DNA of 40,629 nucleotides. It comes from Flavobacteriales bacterium. Lineage in GTDB: Bacteria > Bacteroidota > Bacteroidia > Flavobacteriales_F > PHOS-HE28. Positions 17,946 through 27,257 of this stretch are shown piece after piece. Position 1 is the first letter of the stretch, and every line of letters begins with the position of its first letter. Below the pieces are notes generated by a model that made no database searches, had not been told where the DNA came from, and saw only the letters and a list, made by a program, of their open reading frames with translations. The stretch spans positions 1-40,629 of the forward strand of contig JADZAC010000018.1 of assembly GCA_020852835.1 (NCBI GenBank). The letters run 5' to 3'. A program made the position numbers and the translations under genes.

Positions 17946-18491
17946 ATGATTGGATCAATTTTCGGAAAACGGAAGATCAGCGAGGACAAGTTCGCCAACG
18001 TGTTCGTGAACGCGGTGCTGCGTCTCACCGAACAAGGCTACCCTGCCATCGTGGCCGAGCTCCAGGAATCCAATGAGTTCGTGGTGCGCCCGGTGTTCGG
18101 CCCCGGCGACGACGACCTCTTTGCCCTGATCCTCTTTGCGGGCAATTTGATGGAGGCGCCCAAGCACCTGCCCGGCGGCATGGACCACCGCCTGGCGCAA
18201 CATGCCTACTCCAAGTTCGCCCCGCTGATGGACACCACCGCGGCGGAGTTCGAAACGGAGACCATCGCCATGCAGCATTTTATGGCGCGGATCAACCACC
18301 CCAGCAAGAACACGGTGTATGCGATGAGCAAGGCCATCTTCCACAAATACGACCTGTTCCGCAACCAGGATGCCTATTTCCGCGACCTGAAGGCCCCGAA
18401 CCCCATCGTATTGGGCCGCATCAACAAGCTCATGCACTATTGCCTTTGGGACTGGGCCGAGCTGCTGGAAGACTTGAAGGTAACGGCCTGA
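17946..18491 (+). CDS. Conserved protein of unknown function
   Basis: 181 residues from ATG 17946 (MIGSIFGKRKISEDKFANVFVNAVLR). No signal peptide and no membrane span, so cytoplasmic. The N-terminal FGKRKISEDKxANxFVNxV block looks like a conserved Bacteroidota family that I recall only as hypothetical; secondary structure appears mainly alpha-helical, with an aromatic-rich C-terminal half (YAMSKAIFHKYDLFRNQDAYFRDL and LMHYCLWDWAELLEDL). No catalytic motif or metal site stands out. It is monocistronic, with its own promoter-like box and a hairpin terminator after it. I cannot assign a function. Confidence 0.75.
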   Translation: MIGSIFGKRKISEDKFANVFVNAVLRLTEQGYPAIVAELQESNEFVVRPVFGPGDDDLFALILFAGNLMEAPKHLPGGMDHRLAQHAYSKFAPLMDTTAAEFETETIAMQHFMARINHPSKNTVYAMSKAIFHKYDLFRNQDAYFRDLKAPNPIVLGRINKLMHYCLWDWAELLEDLKVTA

Positions 18492-18501
18492 CACCGGCCA
18501 A

Positions 18502-18537
18502 GCCTGCGGGGATCGTGCAACCGCACCATCCGCAGGC
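18502..18537. terminator. Bidirectional hairpin between convergent genes
   Basis: Outer arms GCCTGCGG/CCGCAGGC are perfect; an inner GTGC-AACC-GCAC stem nests inside. It lies between the 17946 gene and lhgO. There is no clear U-tract. Confidence 0.55.
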
Positions 18538-18555
18538 GGTGAATTGTGTACCGCA

Positions 18556-19782
18556 CTATCCGGCCAGCACTCCTTCCGCAACGCACAGGTCCACAATGTG
18601 GTCGCCAATGGCCAGGCAAGCCGTGGCCGCCGGCGAGGGTGCGTTCAGCACGTGGATGTGGTTGCCGCTGCGTTCGATCCGGAAGTCATCGACCATCTCG
18701 CCGTCGGTGCCCAGCAACATGGCACGCACGCCGGCGCGGCCCGGTTCGATATCATCCATCTGCAGGCTGGGCACCAAGCGGCGCAGGGTTTTCAGGAACA
18801 GCTTCTTGCTGAAGGCCCGGCGGTACTCGTTGATCCCATAGGACATGTTCTTGAAGAAGAGCTTCCAAGTGCCTCCGTACGTGAGCGCGTCCCAGGTGTC
18901 CGCCAAGCTGAAGTCGGTTTTTCCATAGCCCTCCCGCTTGAAGGTGAACACGGCGTTGGGCCCGCATTCGGTGCTGCCGTCGGTCATGCGGGTGAAGTGC
19001 ACGCCCAGGAAAGGGAAGCGCGGATCGGGCACGGGGTAGATCAGGTTCTTCACCTTGTGCTTGCCCTTGGCGGAGAGTTCGTAGTAGTCCCCGCGGAAGC
19101 CCACGATCTGCTCCTGCACGTCCACGCCGTCGGCACGCGCCATGCGGTCGCTTTGCAGGCCCGCGCAAAAGATCAGGCACTTGGCGTGGTGGCTGGCCTT
19201 GTTGGTGCGCACCACCGTGAAGGCGCCTTGCGGCAAGGTATCGAGCACCTGCTCGCCGGTGCGTACTTGCGACGCGGGGTTGATGGCACAGGCCAGTTCG
19301 GCCATCTTGTTGGTGGCCCCGCGGAAATCGATGATGCCCGTGCAGCCCACCCATAGGCCGGCAATGCCGGTGCAGTACGGTTCGATCTGTTGGATCTCTT
19401 CGGCCGTGATGCGCCGCAGGTCCTCTATGCCGTTCTCGATGCCGCGCTGGTGGATCTTCTCCAGCTGGGGCAGTTCGCGTTCGTCCACGGCCACCACGAT
19501 CTTGCCGCACACATCGTGCTTCACGCCGTGTTCCTTGGCGAAGGCCACCAGTTCGCGCCGGCCCTTGGCGCAGGTCAAAGCCTTCTTGCTGCCGGGCTTG
19601 TAGTAGATGCCGCTGTGGATCACCCCGCTGTTGTGGCCGGTCTGGTGGTCGCTCAGCAAGGCCTCTTTTTCCAGCAGCAGGATGGACTTTGAAGGGAACC
19701 GCTGCTGCAATTTGTAGAGCGTCGCCGCACCCACGATCCCTCCACCCACGATCACTACATCCCAGATCTGCGCCATGGCCAT
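18556..19782 (-). CDS. lhgO: L-2-hydroxyglutarate oxidase
   Basis: 408 residues (the ATG at 19782 or the one two codons later). A flavoprotein of the DAO family that oxidises L-2-hydroxyglutarate to 2-oxoglutarate at the membrane. Seen: the FAD-binding GGGIVGAATLYKL at the N-terminus, then LLLEKEALLSDHQTGHNSGVIHSGIYYKPGS, which is the LhgO signature, the mid-protein AGLQSDRMA, and a C-terminal NHIHVLNAPSPAATACLAIGDHIV closing the flavin site. It starts 23 bp after the co-directional MFS gene, but a promoter-like box overlaps that gene's stop codon. It fits with aconitase and isocitrate dehydrogenase elsewhere in the window as 2-oxoglutarate metabolism. Confidence 0.95.
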   Translation of the reverse strand: MAMAQIWDVVIVGGGIVGAATLYKLQQRFPSKSILLLEKEALLSDHQTGHNSGVIHSGIYYKPGSKKALTCAKGRRELVAFAKEHGVKHDVCGKIVVAVDERELPQLEKIHQRGIENGIEDLRRITAEEIQQIEPYCTGIAGLWVGCTGIIDFRGATNKMAELACAINPASQVRTGEQVLDTLPQGAFTVVRTNKASHHAKCLIFCAGLQSDRMARADGVDVQEQIVGFRGDYYELSAKGKHKVKNLIYPVPDPRFPFLGVHFTRMTDGSTECGPNAVFTFKREGYGKTDFSLADTWDALTYGGTWKLFFKNMSYGINEYRRAFSKKLFLKTLRRLVPSLQMDDIEPGRAGVRAMLLGTDGEMVDDFRIERSGNHIHVLNAPSPAATACLAIGDHIVDLCVAEGVLAG

Positions 19783-19800
19783 GCCGTTTACAAGCGGCAG

Positions 19801-19808
19801 CGAATTTA
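19801..19808 (-). promoter_or_regulatory. Candidate -7 element for lhgO, overlapping the MFS stop codon
   Basis: TAAATTCG on the minus strand; its first three bases are the TAA stop of the MFS gene. 18 nt before the ATG at 19782. Confidence 0.45.
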
Positions 19809-21128
19809 CCGCTGCGCACCGCCCGCGCGCGCGATCCGTTCATCGCGGGGCACGCGCAGCAGCAGCACGGCGCCCAGCACGAAGAAGGTGCCGATGGCAA
19901 TGATGGTGTTGCGCAGGTCGCCCGTAAGCTGGTTTACCGCTCCGAAGGCCAGGGTGCCCAGCACGGTGGCCAGGTAGAAGCTCACGTCGTAGAAGGAGAA
20001 ATAGGAAGCATGGTCGGCCGTTGCGGGCAGCAGCTTGGCGTAGGTGCTGCGCGAGATCGCCTGGGTACCGCCCATCACCAGGCCCACGCAGGCCGCCAGC
20101 ACGTAAAAGGCTTGGGTGGAAACAATGCTCCAAGCGGCCAGGCAGATGCCCGTCCACACGGCCAGGCCGATGAGGAGCGCGGCGATGTTGCCCAAGCGCT
20201 TGCTGAGCCTGACAAACACCATCGCTCCCAATGCGGCCACCAGCTGGATCAGCAGGATGCTGATGATCAAGCCACTGTCGGCGATGGGAGTTCCGTCGGC
20301 CTCTTTGATCTCCTGCTTGGCATAGGTCACGGCCAGGTACATCACCGTTTGCACGCCCATGTTCAGCACGAAGAACGCCATCAGGAAGCGGCGCAGGCTC
20401 TGGAGCCCGAGCATCTCGCGCCACACCTTGCGCAGTTCCGAATATCCCGAGGAAAGCGTGTTCTTGCGGGCCTCGGGCGCCACCTGCGCGCGGGGCAGAT
20501 GGCGGAAGGTGATCTGCGCCCAGCCGGCCCACCACAAGCCCACGGTGACAAAGGCAATACGCGCCGGAAGTCCTGCCCGGTCCGGTATGCCGAACCACGC
20601 TGGTTGCATCACCATGGCCAGGTTGATCACCAGCAAGAGCACGCTGCCGATGTAGCCCATGGCATACCCGCGCGCGCTGACGCGGTCATGGTCCTTGGGC
20701 GCCGCGATCTCGGGCAGGTAGGCGTCGTAGAAGATCAGGCTTCCGCTGAAGCCCACGCAGGCCAGCATGAACAGCACCAGGCCGTACCACAGGGAAGCAA
20801 AGGTGAAGAAGTACAGGCCGGCACAGCAGAGGGCACCCAGGTAACAGAAGAACTTGAGGTAGTTCTTCTTGTTGCCGCGATGATCGGCAATGCCCGAGAG
20901 CAACGGCGCGATGGCCGCCACCAGGAGAAACCCGGCCGAGAGCGTATAGGACTGCAGCGAGGTGGCCGGAATGCCGTAGGTGGCCAACACCTGGTCCGTA
21001 CCATCCACGGTGGTGATGGCCAGGTAATAGATGGGAAAGATCGCCGAGGTGATGGTGAGCGAGTAGGCCGAGTTGGCCCAATCGTACATGGTCCATGCGC
21101 GGATGAGGCGCGGATCGCCCTGCTGCAT
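19806..21128 (-). CDS. MFS transporter, UMF1/Atg22-like
   Basis: 440 residues with about 12 predicted membrane spans. The N-terminus IRAWTMYDWANSAYSLTITSAIFPIYY is the conserved opening of the UMF1/Atg22-like branch of the major facilitator superfamily (MYDWANSA motif), followed by LSGIADHRGNKK in the cytoplasmic loop 2-3 and FYDAYLPEIA in helix 4-5. Atg22-like proteins are thought to export amino acids from vacuoles; bacterial members are poorly characterised and the substrate is unknown. The gene precedes lhgO by 23 bp. Its promoter-like box ends only 4 nt before the ATG. Confidence 0.88.
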   Translation of the reverse strand: MQQGDPRLIRAWTMYDWANSAYSLTITSAIFPIYYLAITTVDGTDQVLATYGIPATSLQSYTLSAGFLLVAAIAPLLSGIADHRGNKKNYLKFFCYLGALCCAGLYFFTFASLWYGLVLFMLACVGFSGSLIFYDAYLPEIAAPKDHDRVSARGYAMGYIGSVLLLVINLAMVMQPAWFGIPDRAGLPARIAFVTVGLWWAGWAQITFRHLPRAQVAPEARKNTLSSGYSELRKVWREMLGLQSLRRFLMAFFVLNMGVQTVMYLAVTYAKQEIKEADGTPIADSGLIISILLIQLVAALGAMVFVRLSKRLGNIAALLIGLAVWTGICLAAWSIVSTQAFYVLAACVGLVMGGTQAISRSTYAKLLPATADHASYFSFYDVSFYLATVLGTLAFGAVNQLTGDLRNTIIAIGTFFVLGAVLLLRVPRDERIARAGGAQR

Positions 21129-21132
21129 GCGG

Positions 21133-21140
21133 CCAAGGTA
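21133..21140 (-). promoter_or_regulatory. Candidate -7 element, near-leaderless, for the MFS gene
   Basis: TACCTTGG on the minus strand, ending 4 nt before the ATG at 21128. Confidence 0.45.
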
Positions 21141-21166
21141 GCGGTGGCTGGCGGTTGCCGGGGCTG

Positions 21167-22333
21167 CTACTTGAGCACGTCCACTTCCACGCGGCGGTTC
21201 TGGCTCAGCGACACTTGGTCATCGCCTTCGGAGGCCGGCTGTTCCGCCTTTCGGCCGGCCACGGAGATCCTGCTTCCCGCTATGCCGGCATTCACCAGGT
21301 AGTTCATCACCTGCTCGGCGCGTTCCTTGGCCAGTTCGGTGAGGTCGGGGCGCATGCGCACACGGTCTTCTTCCTGCAGGTCGGTGTGCCCGGTAAGCTG
21401 GATCCGTATGGCCGTGTTGGCCTTCAGCACACTGACCAAGGTATCCAGCTGGGCCTTCATCGAGGGGTCGATGTCCCTGTTGTACTGCTTGAAATAGACT
21501 GTCGCACGGTCCACGCGCTGGGCAGGGGTAAGCGAGGGATCGCTGGTCACCCTGCGGCCGTAGATGAATTCGCTCTTGTCCTTGCCGAGCTGTTCGCAGG
21601 CGCACTCGCTCATGTATTTCACGGCCTTCACGCTTACGTCGTCGATGTAGAAATAGGCAATGGGCGTTTGTGTGCGTGTTTCCCCTTTTTGGCGCTTGGC
21701 CTTGCCGGCGGTCACTTTGTCGGTGGCGGCGAAGTTGCCGATGATCAGGTACTGTTCATCGCCCTTGGCTTCATATACGCCGCACACCCCTTGCCAACCG
21801 TTCATGTCCTCGAACACCGTGGTCTTCAACGCAGGCACCTGTGCTTCATACGTCAGGCTGGCTTCATCCTTCTTGTTCACCACGATCCTGCTCACGTACG
21901 CCCCGACCTGGTCGCTGCTGAATTTGCTCAGGTCACCCAGGCTCACGTAGTAACTGATGCAGTACTTCTGCCCTTTCTTCAGCATCTTCTTGAACTTCAC
22001 CTGCAGGTAGCTGCGCGGCTCCTTGTCCATATAGCTGTACCATACCGCACCGGCATAGTTGGTGCCGCTGAGCGCACTTTGGAAGCCACGTGCGTTCTTG
22101 GGCGCAGAGGCGGGGGATTCGCTGTCCACCGCTTCGCTGAAGAGGTCGGCCTTGGCCAGTGTGGGGCTGCTCCAACCTTTGGCGATGTCAATGCCGCCCA
22201 GGCGGCGCAGTTTGCCGTCGATCTCCTCGAAGCTGCCGTTGGGCACCATGTTCAAGGAATCGGGTACTTGCTGGGCAGCAAGAAAAAAGGAGGCCAAAGC
22301 GGCGATGACAACGAGGAACGACCTTTTGTGCAT
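21167..22333 (-). CDS. OmpA-family outer-membrane protein with N-terminal NMVPNGSFE domain
   Basis: 388 residues. A signal peptide (SFLVVIAALASFFLAAQ) is followed by NMVPNGSFEEIDGK, the same type of opening as the T9SS protein at 3394-4416, forming a beta-sandwich-like domain over ~25-230. The C-terminal ~115 residues are an OmpA peptidoglycan-binding domain: IRIQLTGHTDLQEED, LAKERAEQVMNYLVNAGI and SQNRRVEVDVL. The product probably links the outer membrane or a periplasmic complex to peptidoglycan. The two-domain layout is common in Bacteroidota but has no assigned role. It has its own promoter-like box 40 nt upstream. Confidence 0.88.
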   Translation of the reverse strand: MHKRSFLVVIAALASFFLAAQQVPDSLNMVPNGSFEEIDGKLRRLGGIDIAKGWSSPTLAKADLFSEAVDSESPASAPKNARGFQSALSGTNYAGAVWYSYMDKEPRSYLQVKFKKMLKKGQKYCISYYVSLGDLSKFSSDQVGAYVSRIVVNKKDEASLTYEAQVPALKTTVFEDMNGWQGVCGVYEAKGDEQYLIIGNFAATDKVTAGKAKRQKGETRTQTPIAYFYIDDVSVKAVKYMSECACEQLGKDKSEFIYGRRVTSDPSLTPAQRVDRATVYFKQYNRDIDPSMKAQLDTLVSVLKANTAIRIQLTGHTDLQEEDRVRMRPDLTELAKERAEQVMNYLVNAGIAGSRISVAGRKAEQPASEGDDQVSLSQNRRVEVDVLK

Positions 22334-22373
22334 GGGATCGGGATAGGAACTGTTAAAGACCTTGGATCGGCGG

Positions 22374-22381
22374 GCAAGTTA
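22374..22381 (-). promoter_or_regulatory. Candidate -7 element for the OmpA-family gene
   Basis: TAACTTGC on the minus strand, 40 nt before the ATG at 22333. Confidence 0.35.
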
Positions 22382-22507
22382 AGCATGCGCAACTTGCCTC
22401 TTTCGGGGCCGTATTGCGAGTACCGTGCCAAACCGGGCCGGGGCAAGCCATCATCTGTGGTTCCTTCCGTAACACCCCCACTGCACTGCCATCGGCCGCA
22501 TAAGGCA

Positions 22508-22534
22508 AAGAGGCGGGAACCACTCCCGCCTCTT
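22508..22534 (-). terminator. Terminator hairpin of the beta-barrel gene
   Basis: Perfect 11-bp stem AAGAGGCGGGA / TCCCGCCTCTT with a 5-nt loop, 29 bp after the stop of the 22564-23331 gene; the minus-strand transcript continues with TGCC. Confidence 0.75.
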
Positions 22535-22563
22535 GCATGCCGATACACAGGGCGCGCCGCCCG

Positions 22564-23331
22564 TTACTCGCCCCCGAAGGTCCAGCCCACGGAAAATTCC
22601 ACCAGGTTGGTCCAGATCCGGTAGCGGGTGGTGCCCGAAGTCTCGTCGTAGGTGGTGGAAAGGCCACGGTAATAGCGCAGGTCCAGGTCGAAGCCCACGG
22701 GCAAGGTGTAACCCAGGCCGGCCATCACGGCCACGTCTGCCTTTTTGAAGTTCCGGATGGCGGCGCTGCCCTTTTTCTTGGTGGCCTCCAAGGTCTGGCT
22801 GTCCACACTTTGGTTCTGGCCCTGGTTGTTCACCGTGCCTTTCACGTCGTAGGTGATATCGGTGTTCTGCTTGCCGCCCATGAGGAAATTGAAGCTCGGG
22901 CCGAACATCACGCGCAGGCCGTCGGCGGGCTTGAGCATCAGGGGGGCATTCAACTGGAAATAGCTCAGGCGTTGGTCTGTTTCAGTGAGAATGGTTTGTT
23001 CGCCCGTAAAGGGCATTCCGTTGAAGGTGACATTGTCGGCTTGCGTGTATTTGGTATTCACGGAAGTTTCCGAGGTCATCCGGCGGAAGGAGAAGCCAAG
23101 CTCGGGGCGCAAGCCCACCAGGTCCGAAAAGGGAACTTCCACGTAGGCGCCGAACTGCATGCCCAGCCCATTGGGGTTTGTCGGCGGGTTCTTGGGGTCG
23201 GGCTGGATCTTTTGCGAGCCGGCCAAATAATTGGCGCCCACTTTGCCTCCCACCCTGATCTGGGCGTGTGCTGCGGTGGACAATAGAACACAACATCCTG
23301 CGGTGATCGCAATGGTGGTCAACAGTTTCAT
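22564..23331 (-). CDS. Outer-membrane beta-barrel protein (PorT-family-like)
   Basis: 255 residues from the ATG at 23331, chosen because it begins a signal peptide (MKLLTTIAITAGCCVLLSTAAHAQ); the frame extends further upstream without need. The mature part starts IRVGGKVGANYLAG and continues with alternating strands such as FGAYVEVPFSDLVGLRPELGFSF, DVAVMAGLGYTLPVGFDLDLRYYRGLS and a last strand WTNLVEFSVGWTFGGE. This layout fits the 8-strand outer-membrane-barrel (PorT-type) group in Bacteroidota. It is followed by its own terminator and preceded by a TAGGTTTG box. Specific role unknown; it need not be PorT of the T9SS itself. Confidence 0.82.
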   Translation of the reverse strand: MKLLTTIAITAGCCVLLSTAAHAQIRVGGKVGANYLAGSQKIQPDPKNPPTNPNGLGMQFGAYVEVPFSDLVGLRPELGFSFRRMTSETSVNTKYTQADNVTFNGMPFTGEQTILTETDQRLSYFQLNAPLMLKPADGLRVMFGPSFNFLMGGKQNTDITYDVKGTVNNQGQNQSVDSQTLEATKKKGSAAIRNFKKADVAVMAGLGYTLPVGFDLDLRYYRGLSTTYDETSGTTRYRIWTNLVEFSVGWTFGGE

Positions 23332-23349
23332 GCGTATGTTGATTTTGAC

Positions 23350-23357
23350 CAAACCTA
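23350..23357 (-). promoter_or_regulatory. -7 element for the beta-barrel gene
   Basis: TAGGTTTG on the minus strand, exact match to TAnnTTTG, 18 nt before the ATG at 23331. Confidence 0.5.
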
Positions 23358-23419
23358 CTGCAAACCGGGCATACAGCAATACCAAAATGTGGGGATGCGG
23401 CGCGGTCGTTCCTCAAAAT

Positions 23420-23453
23420 GGACCAGCCCCGCCGGTGATGGCGGGGCTGGTCC
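23420..23453 (-). terminator. Aconitase terminator
   Basis: Perfect 14-bp stem GGACCAGCCCCGCC / GGCGGGGCTGGTCC with a 6-nt loop; on the minus strand it is followed by ATTTTGAGG. It lies 26 bp after the acn stop. Confidence 0.85.
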
Positions 23454-23479
23454 GGAAATGCTTCCGCGGCAGGGCGCGG

Positions 23480-25750
23480 CTATCCTTGCTGCTTGCGGAT
23501 CAGGTTCAATGCGCTTCCCGCCCTGAACCACTCGATCTGATGGTGGTTGTAGGTGTGGTTGCACTTGATCGTGTCTGAGGTGCCATCCCTGTGCCGGAGC
23601 ACCACGGTGATCTGCTTGCCCGGGGCGAAATCGGCCAGGTCGGTGAAATCGAAACGATCGTCTTCCTGTACCTTGTCGTAATCGCTCTCCTTGTCGAAGG
23701 TGAGGCCGAGCATGCCCTGCTTTTTCAGGTTGGTCTCATGGATGCGGGCGAAGCTCTTTACCAGCACGGCCAACACACCGAGGTGGCGGGGCTGCATGGC
23801 GGCATGCTCGCGGCTGCTGCCTTCGCCGTAGTTGTGGTCGGCCACTACCACGCTGGGCAGGCCTGCGGCCTTGTAGGTACGCTGGGTGGCGGGCACTTCA
23901 CCGTATTCACCGGTCTGTTGGTCCTTCACCTTGTTCGCCTCGCCGTTGAAGGCGTTGATGGCACCGATCAGCGTGTTGTTGCTGATGTTGTCCAAGTGGC
24001 CGCGGTACCGCAGCCACGGCCCGGCCATGCTGATGTGGTCGGTGGTGCACTTGCCTTTGGCCTTGATCAACAGCACGGCACCGGTAATGTTCTTGCCGTT
24101 CCATGCCGGGAACGGCTCGAGCAATTGCAGGCGGTCACTGCCGGGCTTCACCACCACGTCCACCTTGCTGCCGTCGGCCGCAGGTTCCTGGTAGCCGGGA
24201 TCCTTCACATCAAATCCCTTGGGCGGCATCTCCAGGCCCGTAGGTTCATCGAGCTTCACCTGCTCGCCCTTGGCGTTGGTGAGCGTGTCGGTGAGCGGGT
24301 TGAAGGACAGGTGGCCGGATATGGCCATGGCCGTTACCAGCTCCGGGCTGGCCACGAAGGCATGGGTGTTGGAGTTGCCGTCGTTGCGCTTGGCGAAGTT
24401 GCGGTTGTAGGAGGTGAGGATGGAGTTCTTGCGGTCGGGGTCGTCGGTATGGCGCGCCCATTGGCCGATGCAGGGCCCGCAGGCGTTGGCCAGCACCACC
24501 CCTCCCATTTCCTCGAAGGTGGCAAGCAGGCCGTCGCGCTCGGCGGTGTAGCGCACCAGTTCGCTTCCGGGGGTGACGGTGAACTCGCTGGTGGCCTTCA
24601 GGCCTTTGCTCAGGGCCTGGCGCGCCACGGAAGCACTGCGGGTAAGGTCTTCGTAGCTGCTGTTGGTGCAGCTGCCGATCAGGCCCACCTCCAATTTTTC
24701 GGGCCAACCGTTCTCCTTCACGGCGGCGGCGAACTTGCTGATGGGCCACGCCAGGTCCGGGGTATATGGCCCGTTGATGTAGGGTTCCAGCGTGTTCAGG
24801 TCGATCTCCACCACCTGATCGAAATATTTTTTGGGATCGGCGTATACCTCGGGGTCGCCGGTGAGGTGCTCGGCCACGGCGTCGGCGAGCTTCACCACTT
24901 CTTCACGTCCGGTGCCACGCAGGTAGCGGCGCATGCTGTCATCATAGCCGAAGGTGCTGGTGGTGGCGCCGATCTCTGCGCCCATGTTGCAGATCGTGCC
25001 CTTGCCGGTGCAGCTCAGGCTCTCCGCTCCCGGGCCGAAGTATTCCAGGATGGCGCCGGTGCCGCCCTTTACCGTAAGGATGCCGGCCACCACCAGGATC
25101 ACATCCTTGGCGCTGGCCCAACCGCTGAGCTTGCCGGTGAGGTGCACGCCGATGATCTTGGGCTGTTTGAGCTCCCAGGGCAGTCCGCTCATCACGTCGC
25201 AGGCATCGGCGCCGCCCACGCCGATGGCCAGCATGCCCAGGCCGCCGCCGTTGGGCGTATGGCTGTCGGTGCCGATCATCATGCCGCCAGGAAAGGCATA
25301 GTTCTCCAGCATGACCTGGTGTATGATGCCCGCACCGGGCCGCCAGAAGCCGATGCCGTATTTGTTGCTGATGCTCTCCAGGAACTGGTACACCTCATTG
25401 CCTTTGAGCAGGGCCTCCTGCAGGTCTTGTTTGGCGCCCACGCGCGCCTGTATCAGGTGGTCGCAGTGCACGGTGCTGGGCACGGCGACCTTTTTGCGGC
25501 CGGTGGTGCTGAACTGGAGCAGGGCCATCTGTGCGGTGGCATCCTGCATGGTCACCCGGTCGGGGGCGAAATCCACATAATCCGCGCCCCGCTTGTGTTC
25601 CTTGGTGGCCGGGCCTTCGGTAAGGTGCGCATAGAGGATCTTCTCGGTGAGGGTGAGCGGCCGGCCCAACGCTTTGCGGGCGGCGGCAACACGGGCGGGG
25701 TAGCGGTCATATACCGCTTGGATCATATCGAGATCGAAAATGTGGGCCAT
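23480..25750 (-). CDS. acn: Aconitate hydratase
   Basis: 756 residues, the size of the mitochondrial-type aconitase that Bacteroidota use. It interconverts citrate and isocitrate in the TCA cycle using a [4Fe-4S] cluster. The cluster Cys ligands are visible in [11 protein letters not shown] (about residue 359) and [11 protein letters not shown] (about 421 and 424). The N-terminus [21 protein letters not shown], the mid-region [22 protein letters not shown] and the C-terminal swivel domain with [24 protein letters not shown] are all conserved. A single gene with its own promoter box (25779-25786) and a strong terminator. It forms a metabolic set with icd and lhgO in this window. Confidence 0.97.
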   Translation of the reverse strand: MAHIFDLDMIQAVYDRYPARVAAARKALGRPLTLTEKILYAHLTEGPATKEHKRGADYVDFAPDRVTMQDATAQMALLQFSTTGRKKVAVPSTVHCDHLIQARVGAKQDLQEALLKGNEVYQFLESISNKYGIGFWRPGAGIIHQVMLENYAFPGGMMIGTDSHTPNGGGLGMLAIGVGGADACDVMSGLPWELKQPKIIGVHLTGKLSGWASAKDVILVVAGILTVKGGTGAILEYFGPGAESLSCTGKGTICNMGAEIGATTSTFGYDDSMRRYLRGTGREEVVKLADAVAEHLTGDPEVYADPKKYFDQVVEIDLNTLEPYINGPYTPDLAWPISKFAAAVKENGWPEKLEVGLIGSCTNSSYEDLTRSASVARQALSKGLKATSEFTVTPGSELVRYTAERDGLLATFEEMGGVVLANACGPCIGQWARHTDDPDRKNSILTSYNRNFAKRNDGNSNTHAFVASPELVTAMAISGHLSFNPLTDTLTNAKGEQVKLDEPTGLEMPPKGFDVKDPGYQEPAADGSKVDVVVKPGSDRLQLLEPFPAWNGKNITGAVLLIKAKGKCTTDHISMAGPWLRYRGHLDNISNNTLIGAINAFNGEANKVKDQQTGEYGEVPATQRTYKAAGLPSVVVADHNYGEGSSREHAAMQPRHLGVLAVLVKSFARIHETNLKKQGMLGLTFDKESDYDKVQEDDRFDFTDLADFAPGKQITVVLRHRDGTSDTIKCNHTYNHHQIEWFRAGSALNLIRKQQG

Positions 25751-25778
25751 GTTCAGAGGAATAGCTTGAATGAGGCGG

Positions 25779-25786
25779 CAAAGGTA
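25779..25786 (-). promoter_or_regulatory. -7 element for acn
   Basis: TACCTTTG on the minus strand, exact match to TAnnTTTG, 28 nt before the ATG at 25750. Confidence 0.55.
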
Positions 25787-25827
25787 AGAGGTTCGTGATG
25801 GGGAGCGGCTTGTACGGCGGAACAGGG

Positions 25828-27129
25828 CTACAACGTTCCTTGCTGCGGTTCATCCCCGGCGGAGCCGGCACGTGCGAACAGCTCCCCGCGCCACCAGCGG
25901 GCACGGCGCACATGGAGCATGCCGCTGTACACAAAGGCCCCGATGAGGCAGCCGGTGGCAATGGCGGTGAGCAGAAAGAGCAGCTCCAGCAGGCTGCCCG
26001 TGGCATCCAGTCCGCCGGTGGCCAAGGTGGCCACACTGGCCAGCCCGAACGAGCCGGGGGCGAGCAGCCAGAACGCCGGGATGATGGAGACCAGGGCGGG
26101 CGGGCCTTTCAGGCGGTACTCGATCAACAGGGCGGTGATGGTCATCACCACGGCACCGAAGAAGGCGGTGGCGGGGCCGTCGAGGAATTTTCCGGCTACG
26201 ACCTGGCCGCAAAAGGCCATGCCCATGGTGGCGATCATCCAGGGGAGCGAGCGCCTGCGGCTGCTCTTGAACAGGTGCAGGCCGGAGGCGAAGATCACAA
26301 CCCCGGCCCACGCCAACCATGGGGCCAAGCGCTGGGGTTCGGCCATAGGCGCGGCAAATGGCCCGCCGAAAGCCTTGAAGCCGCCCACCAGGCCGAAGGC
26401 CAGCAGTACCAGTTGCATGCTGCCGGCAACAAAGCGCGCGGCCCCTGACACGATATTGGCAAAAGCCAGCTCCACCACGGACACCGCGAGGGTGCTGCCG
26501 GGCAGGAAGATGATCAGCGGCGGAATGAGCAGTTGCAAGGCCGGCTCCTTTACGCCGAGCCGGTGGAACAAGGCCACGGCGGAAGCCAGCAGGAAGGCGG
26601 CCACCACGGGCATCACCGCGTTCCATACCGGTTGGCGGCGCACGGCCACCAGCAACAGCGCACAGGCCAAGCCCAAGGCGGCCACGTAGCCGAGCCCCGC
26701 CCAGGTGGGCCGCAGAATGAGGGCAATGCCGATGGTGGCCAGCAGGTAGCCCAGCACAAAGCCGGCATCGCCATAACGGTGCTTCATGCGCCACATGGCC
26801 TCCAAGCGGCGCAAGCCATCCTCGGGGGCCAACTTGCCATTGCGGGCTTCGCGGGCGATCTCCAGCACCCCCTCCATCTGATCGAACCGCAATTCGCCCA
26901 CGCGATATGGCCCCGGTATGATCTGCACACGGTGCTCTTGCCCATCATCGCTCTGCACCATCAGCACGGTGGGCAATGCAAATACCAGGATGTCTTCCCG
27001 GCCATAGCGCCTGGCGATCAGGCCCAGATCTCGCTCTACCAGGGCCACCGCGTTGCCGGCGGCCAGTTCGGCCTGCCCCAAACGGGCCAGGAAGCGCAAC
27101 AGGATGCGTGGATCGGTATCGGCGGCCAT
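25828..27129 (-). CDS. Threonine/serine exporter (ThrE) family membrane protein
   Basis: 433 residues from the ATG at 27129, which sits 5 nt after a promoter-like box; the frame continues upstream through the rplI terminator, so an earlier start is unlikely. Residues ~1-130 are a soluble ThrE N-terminal region ([42 protein letters not shown]). The remainder holds about ten membrane spans in two halves, one with [23 protein letters not shown] and one with [18 protein letters not shown], the paired PGS/PGSF motifs of ThrE N- and C-domain families here fused in one chain. Export of threonine, serine or another small metabolite is inferred from the family. Confidence 0.85.
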   Translation of the reverse strand: MAADTDPRILLRFLARLGQAELAAGNAVALVERDLGLIARRYGREDILVFALPTVLMVQSDDGQEHRVQIIPGPYRVGELRFDQMEGVLEIAREARNGKLAPEDGLRRLEAMWRMKHRYGDAGFVLGYLLATIGIALILRPTWAGLGYVAALGLACALLLVAVRRQPVWNAVMPVVAAFLLASAVALFHRLGVKEPALQLLIPPLIIFLPGSTLAVSVVELAFANIVSGAARFVAGSMQLVLLAFGLVGGFKAFGGPFAAPMAEPQRLAPWLAWAGVVIFASGLHLFKSSRRRSLPWMIATMGMAFCGQVVAGKFLDGPATAFFGAVVMTITALLIEYRLKGPPALVSIIPAFWLLAPGSFGLASVATLATGGLDATGSLLELLFLLTAIATGCLIGAFVYSGMLHVRRARWWRGELFARAGSAGDEPQQGTL

Positions 27130-27134
27130 GCGGG

Positions 27135-27142
27135 CGAAGCTA
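27135..27142 (-). promoter_or_regulatory. Candidate -7 element, near-leaderless, for the ThrE-like gene
   Basis: TAGCTTCG on the minus strand, ending 5 nt before the ATG at 27129. Confidence 0.45.
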
Positions 27143-27214
27143 GCCGCCGGCACGGTACGGAAAGGCGCGGTGCGTGGCGCTCCGGCCCGCAGTGCATCGG
27201 CAGGCCCCAATGAA

Positions 27215-27234
27215 AAGGGGCCCGAAGGCCCCTG
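27215..27234 (-). terminator. rplI operon terminator with UUCG tetraloop
   Basis: On the minus strand the transcript reads GGGGCC-UUCG-GGCCCC-UUUU-CAUU: a 6-bp GC stem (extended by CA/UG outside), a UUCG loop and a U-tract. It lies 24 bp after the rplI stop and before the ThrE-like gene. Confidence 0.88.
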
Positions 27235-27257
27235 GACATTTGCGGTTGCGGCAAGGC

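Noticed and set aside
23591-25798. 735-residue open frame antisense to aconitase
   Set aside because: Same effect of GC-biased codons; the aconitase frame carries all cluster-binding Cys motifs.
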